From the NCBI GenBank assembly GCA_015956445.1, contig WIUZ02000001.1, positions 3,658,001-3,722,000 on the forward strand: a stretch of 64,000 bases of DNA, written 5' to 3'. The notes under the pieces were generated by a model. The model did not search any database. It saw only the letters and a list, made by a program, of their open reading frames with translations, and was not told the DNA's origin. Position 1 is the stretch's first letter; every line of letters begins with the position of its first letter. Shown piece by piece: positions 35,701-47,567 of the stretch. Source of the stretch: Thelephora terrestris. Taxonomy: Eukaryota > Basidiomycota > Agaricomycetes > Thelephorales > Thelephoraceae. Made by a program: the position numbers and the translations under genes.

Positions 35701-36116
35701 AAGGGCAGAGATATAACTAGAGCAAAGATGCAATGTAAGCTGGGATCAGGGAGAAAATAGACAGTAAACGAACGCTTTCGGAGGACCTCTGGGGCGGGAG
35801 GCCTCGCTGGAAGGAGATGAGGGGCATGGAAAGATAGCAGGAGATATTTATAGGCGCACAGATAGGTGCAGGACTGATTGCCCTGCACGCAATTAGAGCA
35901 GATCTTGTCGGGGGCCGACGGGCCATCGCATTTTGTTTTCCTACGACGACATAGGTCACAAGCCCTTTCTTGTCGGGCTCTGACGTTATTCCCAGCGATG
36001 GAAGCCGTGTTCGGGATCGACGTGACGGCGGCCGAGTTGCGACAGCGATTGGCCTCTGCGAGGTCGCGGGAGGGCTTGACGGTCAACTCGCTATGGGCGA
36101 AGCTGCCTGGCCGCAT
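32799..36116 (-). CDS. Zn2Cys6 fungal-specific transcription factor
   Basis: Ten exons (36116-35860, 35806-35774, 35716-35662, 35599-35108, 35039-34697, 34642-34578, 34522-34296, 34249-34090, 34030-33910, 33826-32799) encode about 926 residues. The Zn2Cys6 cluster at about residues 53-83 is C-x2-C-x6-C-x9-C-x2-C-x6-C (CDLCRRRKTKCDGPSAPDKI followed by CSNC). The linker RPRGPPKAYISALEDRSERV leads to a short dimerising coiled coil. The middle (DLIGLYFAHVNVVYPLFHRP, then LRKAQDVGIHRK and WTMVGFDREGSVDVGRSCAL) is the fungal-specific transcription factor domain. The tail is Pro/Ser-rich and disordered. It is a nuclear DNA-binding regulator with unknown targets. It is transcribed divergently from SDHAF4 over 182 bp and convergent with YSH1 over 262 bp. 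An in-frame 57-nt stretch (33313-33369) with good splice sites may be a further or alternative intron. Confidence 0.93.
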
Positions 36117-36298
36117 TAAACTCAAGGGAAGGAGGAGTGGATGGAAACAAGCGCGGAACCGTATTTCAGTTTACTAATAACGGGTGACGATCACCAGGAG
36201 CCTGTTCCCAACCACCATCTGCGCTCAGCCGGTCAGTCTGACAGTCAATCATCTTTTTGAACGCGCGATTTGACACGTTTTAGCGTGTTCAGGTAGTG

Positions 36299-36634
36299 AT
36301 GCTGTACACAATATCGACAGTTTGCAGGCACAGGGCATCCAATTTGCTCCGCGCGATGTATTCGAGTACCCCGATGAACCGGCCATCACCTCCACCGTTA
36401 CCAAGGGAGGAACAACGCGAGTTTGAGCGGCTGCTTCAGGCTGCCCAGACCCCGTTGTCGGTGAAAGACGGGGAACTGAACGTACACCCAGATGCTCGTA
36501 TGCCGATCAAGCCGGACTTTGACGGGGACGTAAACCCGCGGACGGGGGAGCGGGGAGGGCCGAAAAAAGAGCCGGTAAAGAAGTGGGGTGCTGAGGGAGA
36601 TTGGAGCAACGCTGGGAGGGTGACTGATTTCTAA
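36299..36634 (+). CDS. SDH8: Succinate dehydrogenase assembly factor 4
   Basis: This single-exon gene encodes 111 residues. The N-terminus (MLYTISTVCRHRASNLLRAM) is Arg-rich without acidic residues, a mitochondrial presequence. The C-terminus carries the SDHAF4/Sdh8 signature: PDFDGDVNPRTGERGGPK, then EPVKKWGAEGDWSNAGRVTD followed by a final Phe, matching the conserved NPxTGExGGPKxEP and GDWSxxGRVxDF pattern. Sdh8/SDHAF4 binds the flavinylated Sdh1 subunit in the mitochondrial matrix and promotes its assembly with Sdh2 in complex II. Length and domain are normal. An upstream in-frame GTG immediately precedes the ATG; the ATG was chosen. Confidence 0.95.
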   Translation: MLYTISTVCRHRASNLLRAMYSSTPMNRPSPPPLPREEQREFERLLQAAQTPLSVKDGELNVHPDARMPIKPDFDGDVNPRTGERGGPKKEPVKKWGAEGDWSNAGRVTDF

Positions 36635-37267
36635 CTGCAAACGGTGCAGTCAATCATTCCACATCTAGCTTGTGTGTGTAACAGGCACCGTGCGGCGTCG
36701 CGGCAACATTCACTTGTGGCTGTGGACTGTATTGACTTGGCCCTCTCGACCCTGATGGCCCTTGAAACCATCACCCACGAGGTCATGTCCACCTCATCGA
36801 GGGATCACTCCGCGATCTCATCCGCCCCTCCCCACATCGACGGCAGCAACGTCGCGACCATTGTTCAGCTGTGAGAATATCTGAGGCGCAAGTTCTCAGG
36901 GTGAACTATGCACCACTATGCAGAGTCGAAAAACCCTCGGCATATAGCGCGAATACGGTCGGAAATGACGCCAGTAATGAAGTTTACGAGAATTCGCGGA
37001 AGGAACTCCCGACGCTAACAGGGTGCTGATCTCTTATCAAAGAGGACGCAGTCAATCATATTTAGCCCTTGAACGGCGATGGCCTAGACTTTTGAGCCCG
37101 TTGGTCCGCCTTAAACCCCTCGGTGAACTGACCGAGACCCAAAAATACAAGGAACTGTCAGAAGCCCATCTTCATGATGTAAGTGACTGTGGGAATCTTG
37201 ATCTCCGAATTTGTCTTTCATTTTTCACCCCTCGAAAAAGAGGTTCGCAACTCCAAGGTTTAGAAAA
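36635..37267. other. Intergenic region between SDHAF4 and UTP25
   Basis: About 630 bp. A 76-codon frame (36644-36874) starts just after the SDHAF4 stop but has no recognisable domain. It is taken as 3' untranslated or intergenic sequence. The UTP25 promoter lies in the right half. Confidence 0.5.
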
Positions 37268-39747
37268 ATGCCAGCACTCGACCTCAATGAAGACAACAAT
37301 ACCACGACGCGACTTCTGACTCTCCTCAATGTCTCTGCCCTCAAGAGTTCCAAACGCAAGAGAACAGACTCAATCGAGCCCACCCCTCGCGTGATACTGA
37401 ACAAACGACGTTCTGTACAATTCGACACGGCGGAATCCACACCCGCTGCCTCAGAGGGAGATGAGGGAGAACCTGAGACACCTCTACCCGACACCACCAC
37501 TGGAGCTGTGGAGGCTGCAGCGGTGGTAGAAGATGTCGAAGACGACCATGGTACGTACGAAATGAATCGCTGCAAACTCCGTCTCAGTTGACAGTATCGC
37601 AGATGAGAAACAAGACCCTTACGAAGAACATTTTGGCGCTCAAAGTTCCCATCTGTCTCCCTTATCACAAAGTTCTATGGAACGCGGCTCATGGAAAATC
37701 ACTCGATCGAGCCGGAGGGCACTTGGGCCCGTAACCGAATCCGCCCTTGAGGGTTCCAATCTCCCTGCCTTGCCTCCGAATGGAAACGTCGTTGCAGTGC
37801 GTATGTTCTCCAACAGATTTTGACCGCGGTCCCCTTCAACGGTTACCCAGGTTTTGCCGAGACTTAAAACACAATTCGAGCGTTCCCAAGAAAAGTTAGC
37901 CCAGAGTACGTGTGCCGGGATTCCGACTATTAATTTATGCTAACCCCCTTGTAGAAGTCAGGTCCTTGCAGATTGATCTGCTTGCTGTCCTGACTTCATA
38001 CCGGGACTTGTATGTCACCCGGAGTAACATTGAGGCCGCTTCGCCCATTCGTGAGGCAGCGATGCTCCATGTGCTCAATCACATTTCCAAGTGGGTTAGG
38101 GATGAGACTTTGGATCCGCGTCAAAGACTCATCGCCCCATAGGAAGCGTCGTCGGGTACTAAAGAATAACGAACGTCTGGCTAAAGCTGGTTCTAACCCT
38201 CCTGAAGACGTACAGGACCAAGGTTTTACGCGACCGTCGGTCCTGATTCTTGTGCCTTTCCGTTCGTTTGCCCTGCGCTGGGTTGCAGCCCTCACCTCAC
38301 ACACACCGCCTCCGTCCTATCAAATCGAGAATCATGCAAGATTTCAGGCGGAATACGGTCTTCCTCCAGGTGCTGTGGACAAGCTCGCGGAAGCGGCCGC
38401 AGGGGTTTACCCTAGGGATCACGTCGAGATGTTCAAAGGCAACGTGGATGACAGCTTTCGACTCGGTGTCAAAGTTACAAGGAAAAGCGTGAAACTCTTC
38501 TCAGAGTTCTACAGCTGTGATGTCATCATCGCAAGCCCCCTCGGTCTTAGGATGTCCATCGAGAAGGAGAAGTACGTCGCTCAATCTGACACTTTAGGCT
38601 TCCCTCTCATGTTCGTAGAAACGCAGATTTTCTTTCTTCCGTCGAAGTGGTCATCGCAGACCAACTGGATGCGATGACGATGCAAAACTGGGACCACGTC
38701 CAATTCGTCTTCTCTAATTTGAATCAGATGCCAAAAGACTCCCACGATACTGATTTCTCGAGGATCAAGCCTTGGGTTTTGGAGGGAAAGTAAGTTTTAT
38801 ACTTCCCGGCGTGGCGCTCTGTCTCCCTTCGTTCCCCGTAACTGATGATACCGATGTACATCTAAGTGGCGCTTTCCTACGTCAGACGGTCTTATTTACT
38901 GCGTATGAAACACCGGAGACAAGAGCTCTTTTCAATAAGTTCCTCAAGAACGTTGCTGGGAAAATCCGTACCGAGCAATTGTGGCCACCACTCCAAATCC
39001 CTGAAAAGGTGGAACCAGTGAGTGCACCAGCAGAGTCCTACGTAACGCTGTTCATGTCGCACGTTAGAGCTTTGTTCGCTTCGACTGTTCGAGCCCGAAA
39101 GACGAGCTCGACAAACGGTTTGACCACTTCATCAAGCATGTAAGGGTCGTCCTGCTTCTCGAAGAGTTCGTGCTCACCAGGATCGTGTAGATGCTCCCCT
39201 CTGTCATGAAGTCCGCCGTACAGAGCGCAAACACGGTCATATTCATCCCCTCGTCATTTGACTTCATCCGAGTGCAGAATCACTTCAGGTCGCTCGTAGG
39301 AACCACGCACACTGTGCTTTCAGAGTGGGGCACTCCAAAAACTTCGTGTGGGGTTACCAACTGAGACGTCGTTTAACCACTAGGTATTCTTCGAATCAAG
39401 ACATCTCACGAGCCCGACAAGCCTTCTTCGCTGGCAACAAGTCATTCTTGCTCGTCAGCGAACGGTTCCACTTCTTTAGAAGGTTCGAACTTTCACACCA
39501 ACAATTCCCGAAAACATCGGCTTATTCTCTTCGCAGGTACAAGATCCGTGGGATCCGTAATATTGTTTTTTACGGACCACCAGATCACCCTCAATTCTTT
39601 ACCGAATTACTCTCGTTTCCTTTCCTCGACGACAGCGTTGACGCTTCGGACGTCACTTGCCGGGTTCTGTACTCCAAGTACGATTTTTTCAGGATGGAGA
39701 GGATCGTCGGTACCAAGGAGGCTGTAGCCATGGTTTCGGCAATTTGA
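37268..39747 (+). CDS. UTP25: U3 snoRNP-associated protein Utp25
   Basis: Eleven exons (introns 37551-37602, 37797-37850, 37906-37954, 38091-38142, 38572-38618, 38790-38866, 39018-39067, 39140-39190, 39325-39383, 39483-39536) give 644 residues. The N-terminus is acidic and Ser-rich with nuclear-type basic clusters ([18 protein letters not shown]). The UTP25/DEF domain shows [105 protein letters not shown], then [15 protein letters not shown]. It resembles a degenerate DEAD-like helicase. Utp25 (vertebrate Def) is needed for 18S rRNA maturation in the small-subunit processome in the nucleolus. The reading looks broken in raw frames around 39000-39400, but three small introns there restore it fully. 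Confidence 0.96.
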
Positions 39748-41976
39748 AAATCTCCGCCTTCGGGTGGGCGTAATTTTGTTCAATGATGGCTGTACGTCAT
39801 GATGCTGCACGACCCATTTGTATCCGCGGAACCAGAAAGGAATGGGGGCCCTAACCCATCGCCGCCTATTGGAGAACACTGCTCCAGGCGAATGGGAATG
39901 CGCTGAATCTGATGGACACCTCGCCAAGTTTGACCAACGGCTTATGACTGAACAGTGAATAATGAAAAGAGGACCCTCCATGCAGACATCCTGCAAGTGT
40001 GCGTTCTGCATTGAGCGACGGTGTTTCATCGGGGAAGTAAAGATAAGCGTGAAACATGTGCTGTAATCATCAGAAATCGTCTAGAGAAAGAACTAAAAGG
40101 CGCCGAGGGCATGCTGTGATCAACGCACCCCTATTATCGACATCCTGGCGTGAAGAACGATCACATGAAAAACATCCTTTAAGATAATCCTCCCCCTACT
40201 ATGTGCTTCCAACGTAAGCCGTTTTCGTTTGTGGAAGTCGGCGGAGGCGGTGGTTCTTCAGCAATGCACCTCAATGGGTGGAAATTGGTCGGGTTTAGAC
40301 AATAAATATAAAACAGATAGGCCGCTTTCAGAAACGTGCTTCATGGGGGCGAGAGCGATGAACGTCTTGTTGCCAAACGGCGATAGGAAGAAACTCGTGA
40401 GTAGTAAGCGCTTGGAACCTGTGTCAAGCGAGGGTTTTGCGCACTGGGAAAGTGGCACCAAAGCCGCTGCGTGGAAAGAGGACTAAACACGACTATACCC
40501 TGGACGGTGACAGGGCAGACGCAGCGGCGGATGGATATGCATCGATGGTGGAGTTGAGTTGCGATAGCTGTCACAATTAGAGATCAGCCCGGCCAAAAGA
40601 CCCAGCAGAGCGTATGTGTGTATCCGCGAAATTCGGGAGTGGAACTTACGAAACGACACGGGTTGGTCAATGGGTAATTTCTTCGACTAACGGTGGGGCC
40701 TGCGAACGATCCGAGAGCGAAAGACGAGTAGGGCAGCGGTACTGGGGATAATACAGCCGCTGCTTGGGTCCGGACGCCGACGTAGACCTCAGAAAGCTTC
40801 AACCTCGATTAGAATCCGTGGTGATCGTGGCATCCGTGCAGACTCACAGGACCGCACGGTGAGGGAGGGGGGCCAAACATATACACTGCCACGGACAGCA
40901 AAATTTTCGATGACAAAGGTCGTGACCGACACCAAGATCCCGGAGAGCGGCGTCAAGTAACAAGTACCATTTCCTTCTGGCGGAAAGGTTCTTAGTGCAT
41001 CATCAAAGGGTCACCTTCTGTTGTCGTTTGCCATGACGGTGCGAAAGTGACGGCTTGCGGGCTCTTGCGGGGCATCTTCCCTTTCCCTTGTTGGTCGGGA
41101 ACGAGCTCGAAGACCCCAACATCAGCCGCCTTCGATTCATCACTAGCCTAGCTCGCGCGCTAGGAAACCTCAAAGTGACAAGCTCCTTTGGGTGGGCCAC
41201 GAGAGAGCTAGAGAAGGTGGGCGGGTAGAGAAACAAAAGTAGGGTGGAAATTAAGGAAGAGCAGGAAGAGATACGTGACTTTTTGTCCTTTAAAAGGCCT
41301 TCGAATAAAGCGTGGGTGTTTAGCACCACCCCCACATACACTTAGTTTGTCCAAGCGACTCAGTGCCGTCGTAAATTCCTGCAGCTGTTTGCAGCACTGG
41401 GGAAGGGCATCCTTCCCCCTTCAAGTGACTCGTGAAGCGTATTGTGGACCGTTCCGAGAGCCTCGCAGACACCGTGTAGATTAAGATCAGTGGCCCTCCG
41501 GGTCTTGCTAGCGAGCGGGTGAGTTGAGGCGCCACAAAAAAAACCGGTCCGATCACGGACTCGGCGACGTATTAATCATGCTGAAATTCCCGGGAATTCG
41601 GCTCTGCCCAGAAGCCGGAGCGCCTCAGGTCACTGGCACACGAGCGATGCGTTCGCCCGCGGGGAGCCGGATGCACACGATAATTTAAGAAACGTGAATG
41701 TCATTGATCCGACAAACGCAGAGAAACAAATCTGCCAAAAGTACAACTACATACACGAGTGTGAGATCGACCTGCAGAGGTGAAGGGAGAACGACAGTAG
41801 AACATACTAGGGCCGACTGCGAGATGGCTCCCCACTAATCATACCCAGAAAGAGAAAAAAGTGGTTAAATTTTTGTTTTCAAATAAGCATTCCAGCGATA
41901 CCAGCGGTCTGCATGGTCCTGTGTAGAGTTCAGTCGCATAAAGTGAGTTTAAGGTCAGAAACTGAGAAGGTAAAAC
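39748..41976. other. Gene-free 2.2 kb between convergent genes
   Basis: This lies between the 3' end of UTP25 (plus) and the 3' end of the nucleoside transporter (minus). Open frames are short (at most 140 codons, 39607-40029 minus, overlapping the UTP25 3' end in antisense) and show no family. The stretch is unusually long for a convergent spacer in this gene-dense block, so a decayed gene or an untranslated RNA could be present. I see no positive sign of either. Confidence 0.45.
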
Positions 41977-44032
41977 CTACGTGACGAAACCGCAGATCAT
42001 AGCAGAGAGGGCGATACGAGAGATGATCTTGGCCTTGGAGGGAGCCATAGCGCTCAACACACCAACCTGGATGCCGAGGGACCCCAAGTTAGCGAAACCG
42101 CAAAGAGCGTACTGGGTGATGATCCAAGCGCGGTAGGAGAGAGGATCATCGCTGCTCATGATTGCCTGAAGGCTCAAGTAAGCGGAGAACTCGTTGGCGA
42201 CCAGCTTAGTGGCGAGGAGGCGGGAAACACGGATGATCTCTCCTCGTGGGACACCGAGGAAAAATGTGAGGGGGTAGAAAATGTATCCGAGGATCAGCTG
42301 GAGGGTGAGGGCGTGAATGCCAAAACCCTTTCCGATCCAGGTGAGTAATCCGTTGATGGCGGCGACAAGGGACAGGATGGTTAAGACATTGGCGAGGACA
42401 AGACCTGCGACGACGAGACCAAAGATTGCACCCTGGGAGAACGCATGGAGGGTGTTCGCGGGGGCATCAGGGCCGGGTTCACCCCTATCGATGATGACGC
42501 GACCGCGGGTTACGGGCTCCTCAGTTTCGGGGTAACGGAGCTTGGAGGTAGCCATTGAGGCGGGTATACTCATAACCGAGGAGGTGATAAGGTTCTGGGC
42601 GGGAACACCAAGACTGATATAGGCGAGCAGGACGGAACCGGCGATAGTGGAGAAACCTGATGTCATGGCTAGGTGGATCTCGGAGTCGGTCATAACTTCG
42701 ACGTAGGGCCTGACAAGACAGGCAGACTCTCCTTGACCAATGAAGGGGGAGGCAGCGGCAATGACCGCTTCTGCACCAGAGACGTTCATGGTCTTGAAGA
42801 AGAACCAAGCACTAGATGACAGGATCAACCCTGAGAGAAAGGGTTACGGAAGATCCAACGTACAAATTTCTGATGATCCACTGCATGACGCCAAGGTAGT
42901 ACAACATTTGGACGAAGGCGATGAAAAAGACGATGGCACTCAAGACAGTGACGAAAAACCACTGCTTGTTGACGACGGTGTCTTCATCGAAGAAGAAGAT
43001 CGCGCCTACGTGGGATTCCTCCAAGAAGTCGGAAGCGAGGAAAGCTATCCACTTGAAAATTTGGAAGCCGGCGTCGGTCTTGAGGACGAACAGGGCAATA
43101 GCCTGTTGGAAGAAAAGGCCGACGATAACCGTTTGCCTGTGAGCAGGTTCCAAATTCACGTCAGACACCATTCCGACGTCAGAATCGGAGTGGTCGGAAC
43201 AGCCGACCAGGAAGGGACCCACCACGGAATCTGTGAACGTTTGTGGGATGTCAACCAGAAGGAAAACTGGAAGACGAAGAGGCCGAGGACAGAGATTGCG
43301 CGATCTCCATAGGTGGTACCCTGCCACATGGACATCAGCATTACTGGCCTCACTAGCACACACCGCGCATGGCGCGGCACAACTCACCTGAGGGAGAGGG
43401 AAACCAAAAGCCGAACCGAAAACGATACTGAGGAGGGCCAGCCAGCCGAGGCCTAATTTAGCGCCCCTTGGAAGACGTCCAAACGGTCTCGCGACAAGAG
43501 GACCCCAGACTGCGGCGACAGGTTTGCTCACAACGGAGTTAGGGATAAACCGGAAAGCGATAATCCTGTGGAGATAGAAGAGCGTGACCGAGCCAATTGA
43601 GTACACTGAAGATGGTTTACACGAGCGGCTTCTGGCCCTACCCACAGAATAAAAGTCCAAGCCCAGAAGGTCTGTACGATCCTGGAGGAGAGAACGGCGG
43701 CGGAACAGGCGACAGTCAGATCGGAGACGAAAAAACGTGGCTTTAGGTTTGAATTTCCAAAACACGCACCATCTGTGGCGAGTCGCCGGAAGGACGATCG
43801 ACGAAACCCACCAACCGAAGATTAGCAGCGCGAGGCCCAGCAAGATGAAAGGGCGGAAGCGTTCATAGCTAGTCGAAGAATGTTCCCTGTATTCCTCAAC
43901 GTCTTCCTGGGGCGCGCCTTTCTCGACTTCAGCAGCAGAGGTTCTGTTCCCGAGAACGGAGGAAGAGTCGGAAGCGGTTTGCTTCCGCTCGACGATGCTC
44001 TGTCGCTCGTTGTTCACTTGAACCGCGCTCAT
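41977..44032 (-). CDS. Concentrative nucleoside transporter (CNT family)
   Basis: Six exons (44032-43770, 43681-43646, 43565-43388, 43320-43223, 43136-42864, 42811-41977) encode 560 residues. A polar Ser/Glu-rich cytosolic N-terminus of about 60 residues precedes the first helix ([15 protein letters not shown]). The CNT core follows: [40 protein letters not shown], the motif [20 protein letters not shown], then [20 protein letters not shown] and [17 protein letters not shown], and [12 protein letters not shown] near the end. GQGES and [10 protein letters not shown] are the nucleoside- and cation-binding loops of the Nucleos_tra2 gate region. Predicted function is proton- or sodium-coupled uptake of nucleosides at the plasma membrane. 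It is divergent from the amino acid transporter across 1.1 kb, so the two permeases may share upstream control; that is inference from position only. Confidence 0.95.
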
Positions 44033-45138
44033 GGTGAATTGACCTCGACCTGGGGAGGGAGGGGGGGGAGGGTGGAGGGAGAGAGGGCACGGAGCTGGAT
44101 TGGGACTTGGTTATTGAATCTCTCGGACGAGACCCTCCGTATTTGTACGATGGGTCGCCGGTGTTGTCGAAGCTCCATATGCTTCTCTTATCCAACTCTT
44201 CATTGATATCACTTCTTTGGCTGTATGAATTCGAATCCCCTCCGCCACGCACGGTCCAGGACAATGGGTGCTCCATCCCTCTCCTGCTCAGTAAACTTTC
44301 CACTCGCGACTTGCATGGCACTCCGGGCTTTCCACACCTTCGACGAGAAAGGAACCCTCAGGGCCTCAAACGTCATTATTTGGGGCTCAATCTCAAGAGC
44401 AATACAATTCACAATTTACTATGAGATCAAAAAGCAGACTTCGAAAGCCATGGAAAGCCGCTCACCTGTCTGGTGGCCCACGCTACTCGTTATTCAAATG
44501 TCCACGCTGTAGCTCAACCGTCTAAAATGGTATAGTCGGGTTCTCACTCTCGCTTGGTTGATTGGCTTTCATCCAGAATCGATGACCCGCCTCTCCGCGT
44601 CTGATATCGTTGTGTGTGCACCGAGACAACAAACTCTTTGAAGATCGGTACATAAAGAAGAGCAGAAGCAACCATACACTCGGCTTCACAGTCCACGTAA
44701 CAACACCCTCAAAGTTTCCCCGGCAACGTTGAACCGGTCAGTGATCATGAATAGCCAAGTGATGCCAATGGCCTCGTTCCCTAATCGCTGCGATATGGCC
44801 GTGGCTTTGGGGACTCTCCGGTTCCACAACCCTGCCAAAGAAATCTTCAACGGAGTAACCTCGTTCACCTTGTTGGATGAATTGTTCAACGATTGTGCCA
44901 AAAAAATGGGGCGGGTCGATCCCCGGTAATGATATCCTCGGTAGCTGGCTCAAGTCTCCAGGCCAAGCCCCACGAGTTTTGTAAGGAGGGAAGGTGTTTA
45001 ATATGAAGCCATGAGGCCTTGAGCCTTTGAGGTGCCAAGTGGTCGAGAAGACTCTGAGACACGTGACCTGTACTCGAATTTCAGGTGGCGCCGCCAGTCC
45101 GGTTGCGAAACTGCTCAGTCGAAGACGTGATTCATGTT
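44033..45138. promoter_or_regulatory. Shared divergent upstream region of two transporters
   Basis: 1.1 kb separates the ATGs of the nucleoside transporter (minus) and the amino acid transporter (plus). It contains a G-rich block next to the nucleoside transporter start (ggggagggaggggggg near 44055) and no supported gene. Regulatory function is inferred from the head-to-head layout; specific operator sites were not identified. Confidence 0.4.
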
Positions 45139-47234
45139 ATGATACCACGATCTACAAAACAAACCATCCGACCAGATGAGGCATCCCAACCACTCCTCGA
45201 CGATGACGACGAAGACGACGACGTTCTGTTCAGCGTAGCTGAGCACGGCAGCGACGATGACATTGAAGTCCCCGCGCGACTGCCCGATCCACCGACGAGC
45301 AAACCTACTGGGCGTTCTGTCAGGTTCGAAGAGGACGTACACGTTATCGCTCAGTCATTGAGGTCTACAACCGCGAGTAGAGAGGCGGGTTCGTATATGG
45401 TCGACCTGGTCGATCGCACAAGCTTACAATGTACCAGAATTCGACCTCGACTCAGAAGATCTCGAGGACGGGACTTATGTTCCAATCGTTCCAGATGAAG
45501 CAGACCAACGTATGCCCTTGCTTGTTGGTCTTCTCGATTCGTCGCATATTCGGCGCAGTCAAGACGGGTCGATACCTTTGACGGATGGTGGCCAAGGCCA
45601 GGAAGTCGACGAAGAACTCGAGGGAATTGTGGCGAGGGGGAAAAACGGTGGTGGGATGCTGGATTCGATTGCGAATATGGCCAATTCCATTCTCGGTGCA
45701 GGTCAGTGTACATCTAAGCTCCCTGCCTACACCTATTTACCGGATATGCAGGGATTATCGGTGAGCTGGTTGGCGTTTCCGCTAATCTCGACGGAAACTG
45801 AGACCTCGCACTAGGTCTGCCGTATGCTCTAAGCCAAGCCGGTTTCGTTAGTGGTGTTTTCTTGCTAGTGGTTCTATGCATCGTCACAGATTGGACCATT
45901 CGTCTCATCGTCATCAATGCGAAACTCAGTGGAAGGAACTCCTACATTGAAATCATGCACCACTGTTACGGATCAAGTGGGCGCGCCGCCGTATCTTTCT
46001 TCCAATTTTCATTCGCGTTTGGAGGTACGCTTTACATTGCTTGCGTATCGTTTTTCAACCCACGGTGTTTTACAGGGATGTGTGCGTTTGGCATAATAAT
46101 GGGTGATCCCTTCCAGAAACCCCAGCCCATTTGCATCTAACTTTCTTGGCAGGCGACACGATTCCTCATGTCATTCGCTCTATCTTCCCGCACGTCCAGA
46201 CCACTCCGGTATTGTCAATCTTCGGTAACCGACAGTTCGTGATTGCACTGTGCACGATATGCGTCTCTTACCCACTCTCCCTGTATCGCGACATTCATAA
46301 ACTGTCACGAGCTTCTGGTCTCGCCTTGCTTGGGATGATCATCATCGTCTGTTCTGTGTTAATACGAGCACCACAGTCACCCGCAGAGTTCAAGGGCGAC
46401 TCGGAACTACGGTTCACAATCATCCAACCTGGACTCTTCCAGGCAATCGGAGTCATCAGCTTCGCGTTTGTCTGTCATCACAACTCCCTCTTGATCTATG
46501 GCAGTATGAAGACGCCAACGATTGATCGCTTTACGCTGGTCACACATGTATCCACTTTGTTTTCGCTGCTCTCTTGCTCTGTATTGGCTATCCCGGCCTT
46601 TTGGGTATTTACTAATAAGACACAAGGGAATATTCTCAACAATTTTCCCGCGGTGGGTAATCAGATCGTTGCCTAATTAAAGTAGCTGACGGGATAACAT
46701 AGGATGACGCCCTCATTAATGTTGCTCGTTTCTGTTTTGGGCTCAACATGTTCACCACTCTACCACTAGAGTTGTTTGTTTGCAGAGAGGTGCGTAGGGA
46801 GGAGCTAATGGAGTACCACTTCGGCTGACCATATCGTAGGTGGTGGAACAGTTCTTCTTCTCGCACGAAGGATTCAGCTACCAACGACACCTGATCTTTA
46901 CAACCGTGATTCTCTTCGCGTCGATGTTCGGTGCGTCCAGTAACATTACGTTTCTTTCGGCACTCGGTCTTACTTCCCTTCAGTCTCACTGGTCACCTGT
47001 GATCTTGGTGTCATGCTCGAGATAACTGGCGGTATTTCTGCCACCGCGCTTGCTTATATCTTCCCGGCCGTTTGCTACCTGCAATTAGCATCCCCGGAAA
47101 AGCCTTGGTACTCCAGAACCAAACTGCCTGCTTCCGTATGTGCAGGATTCGGGTTTATTGTGATGTGTTTATCCCTATTTTTGGCACTGGGCAAAGTGTG
47201 GCGGCCAGACGGAGACCCCAAGATCTGCATGTAG
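45139..47234 (+). CDS. Vacuolar-type amino acid transporter (AVT/SLC38-like)
   Basis: Nine exons (45139-45388, 45438-45701, 45752-45760, 45815-46024, 46076-46102, 46153-46652, 46703-46789, 46840-46930, 46984-47234) give 562 residues. The N-terminus is acidic and cytosolic (LLDDDDEDDDVLFS; RSVRFEEDVHVI). The transporter core begins GMLDSIANMANSILGAG, IIGLPYALSQAGF, then CIVTDWTIRLIVINAKLSG, GVISFAFVCHHNSLLIYGSM, GLNMFTTLPLELFVCREVVE and DLGVMLEITGGISATALAYI. This is the AAAP family (Aa_trans), closest by these motifs to Avt5/6/7-type exporters and SLC38A transporters. It probably moves neutral or acidic amino acids across the vacuolar membrane. The third exon is only 9 nt and encodes part of the GIIG segment of the first helix. 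Upstream GTG-initiated extension was rejected in favour of the ATG. Confidence 0.94.
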
Positions 47235-47567
47235 GAGGGTATACTAGATATTTAGCTAGAGAGAATATCTCTCAGCATTGGAGGCGAATCTGCTTCCGTG
47301 CCATTGACTTAATGGGACCCGACGCCTTTGGTCACAAACCTACATGGTCGGCTCCTACCTAGATGAGTCGGTCAAGGTTGAAAGTTGGCAGGAAGGGTGG
47401 GGGGGTAGTGGGGTCGTGTAATCAGCTTTGACTATGAATATCTACATCCTGATATTACCTCCTCGCTGTGGCTGAGAAGAAGCCCATCATGCATCACCGA
47501 TCAAATTAGGGAAGTTTCATTCCAGAGGTGAGACCTTACGACACGGTCCCAATCCTCAACTTATACC

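Noticed and set aside
39000-39400. Apparent stops and frameshifts in UTP25
   Set aside because: Three 50-59 nt introns with GT-AG ends account for all of them and the total coding length stays a multiple of three.
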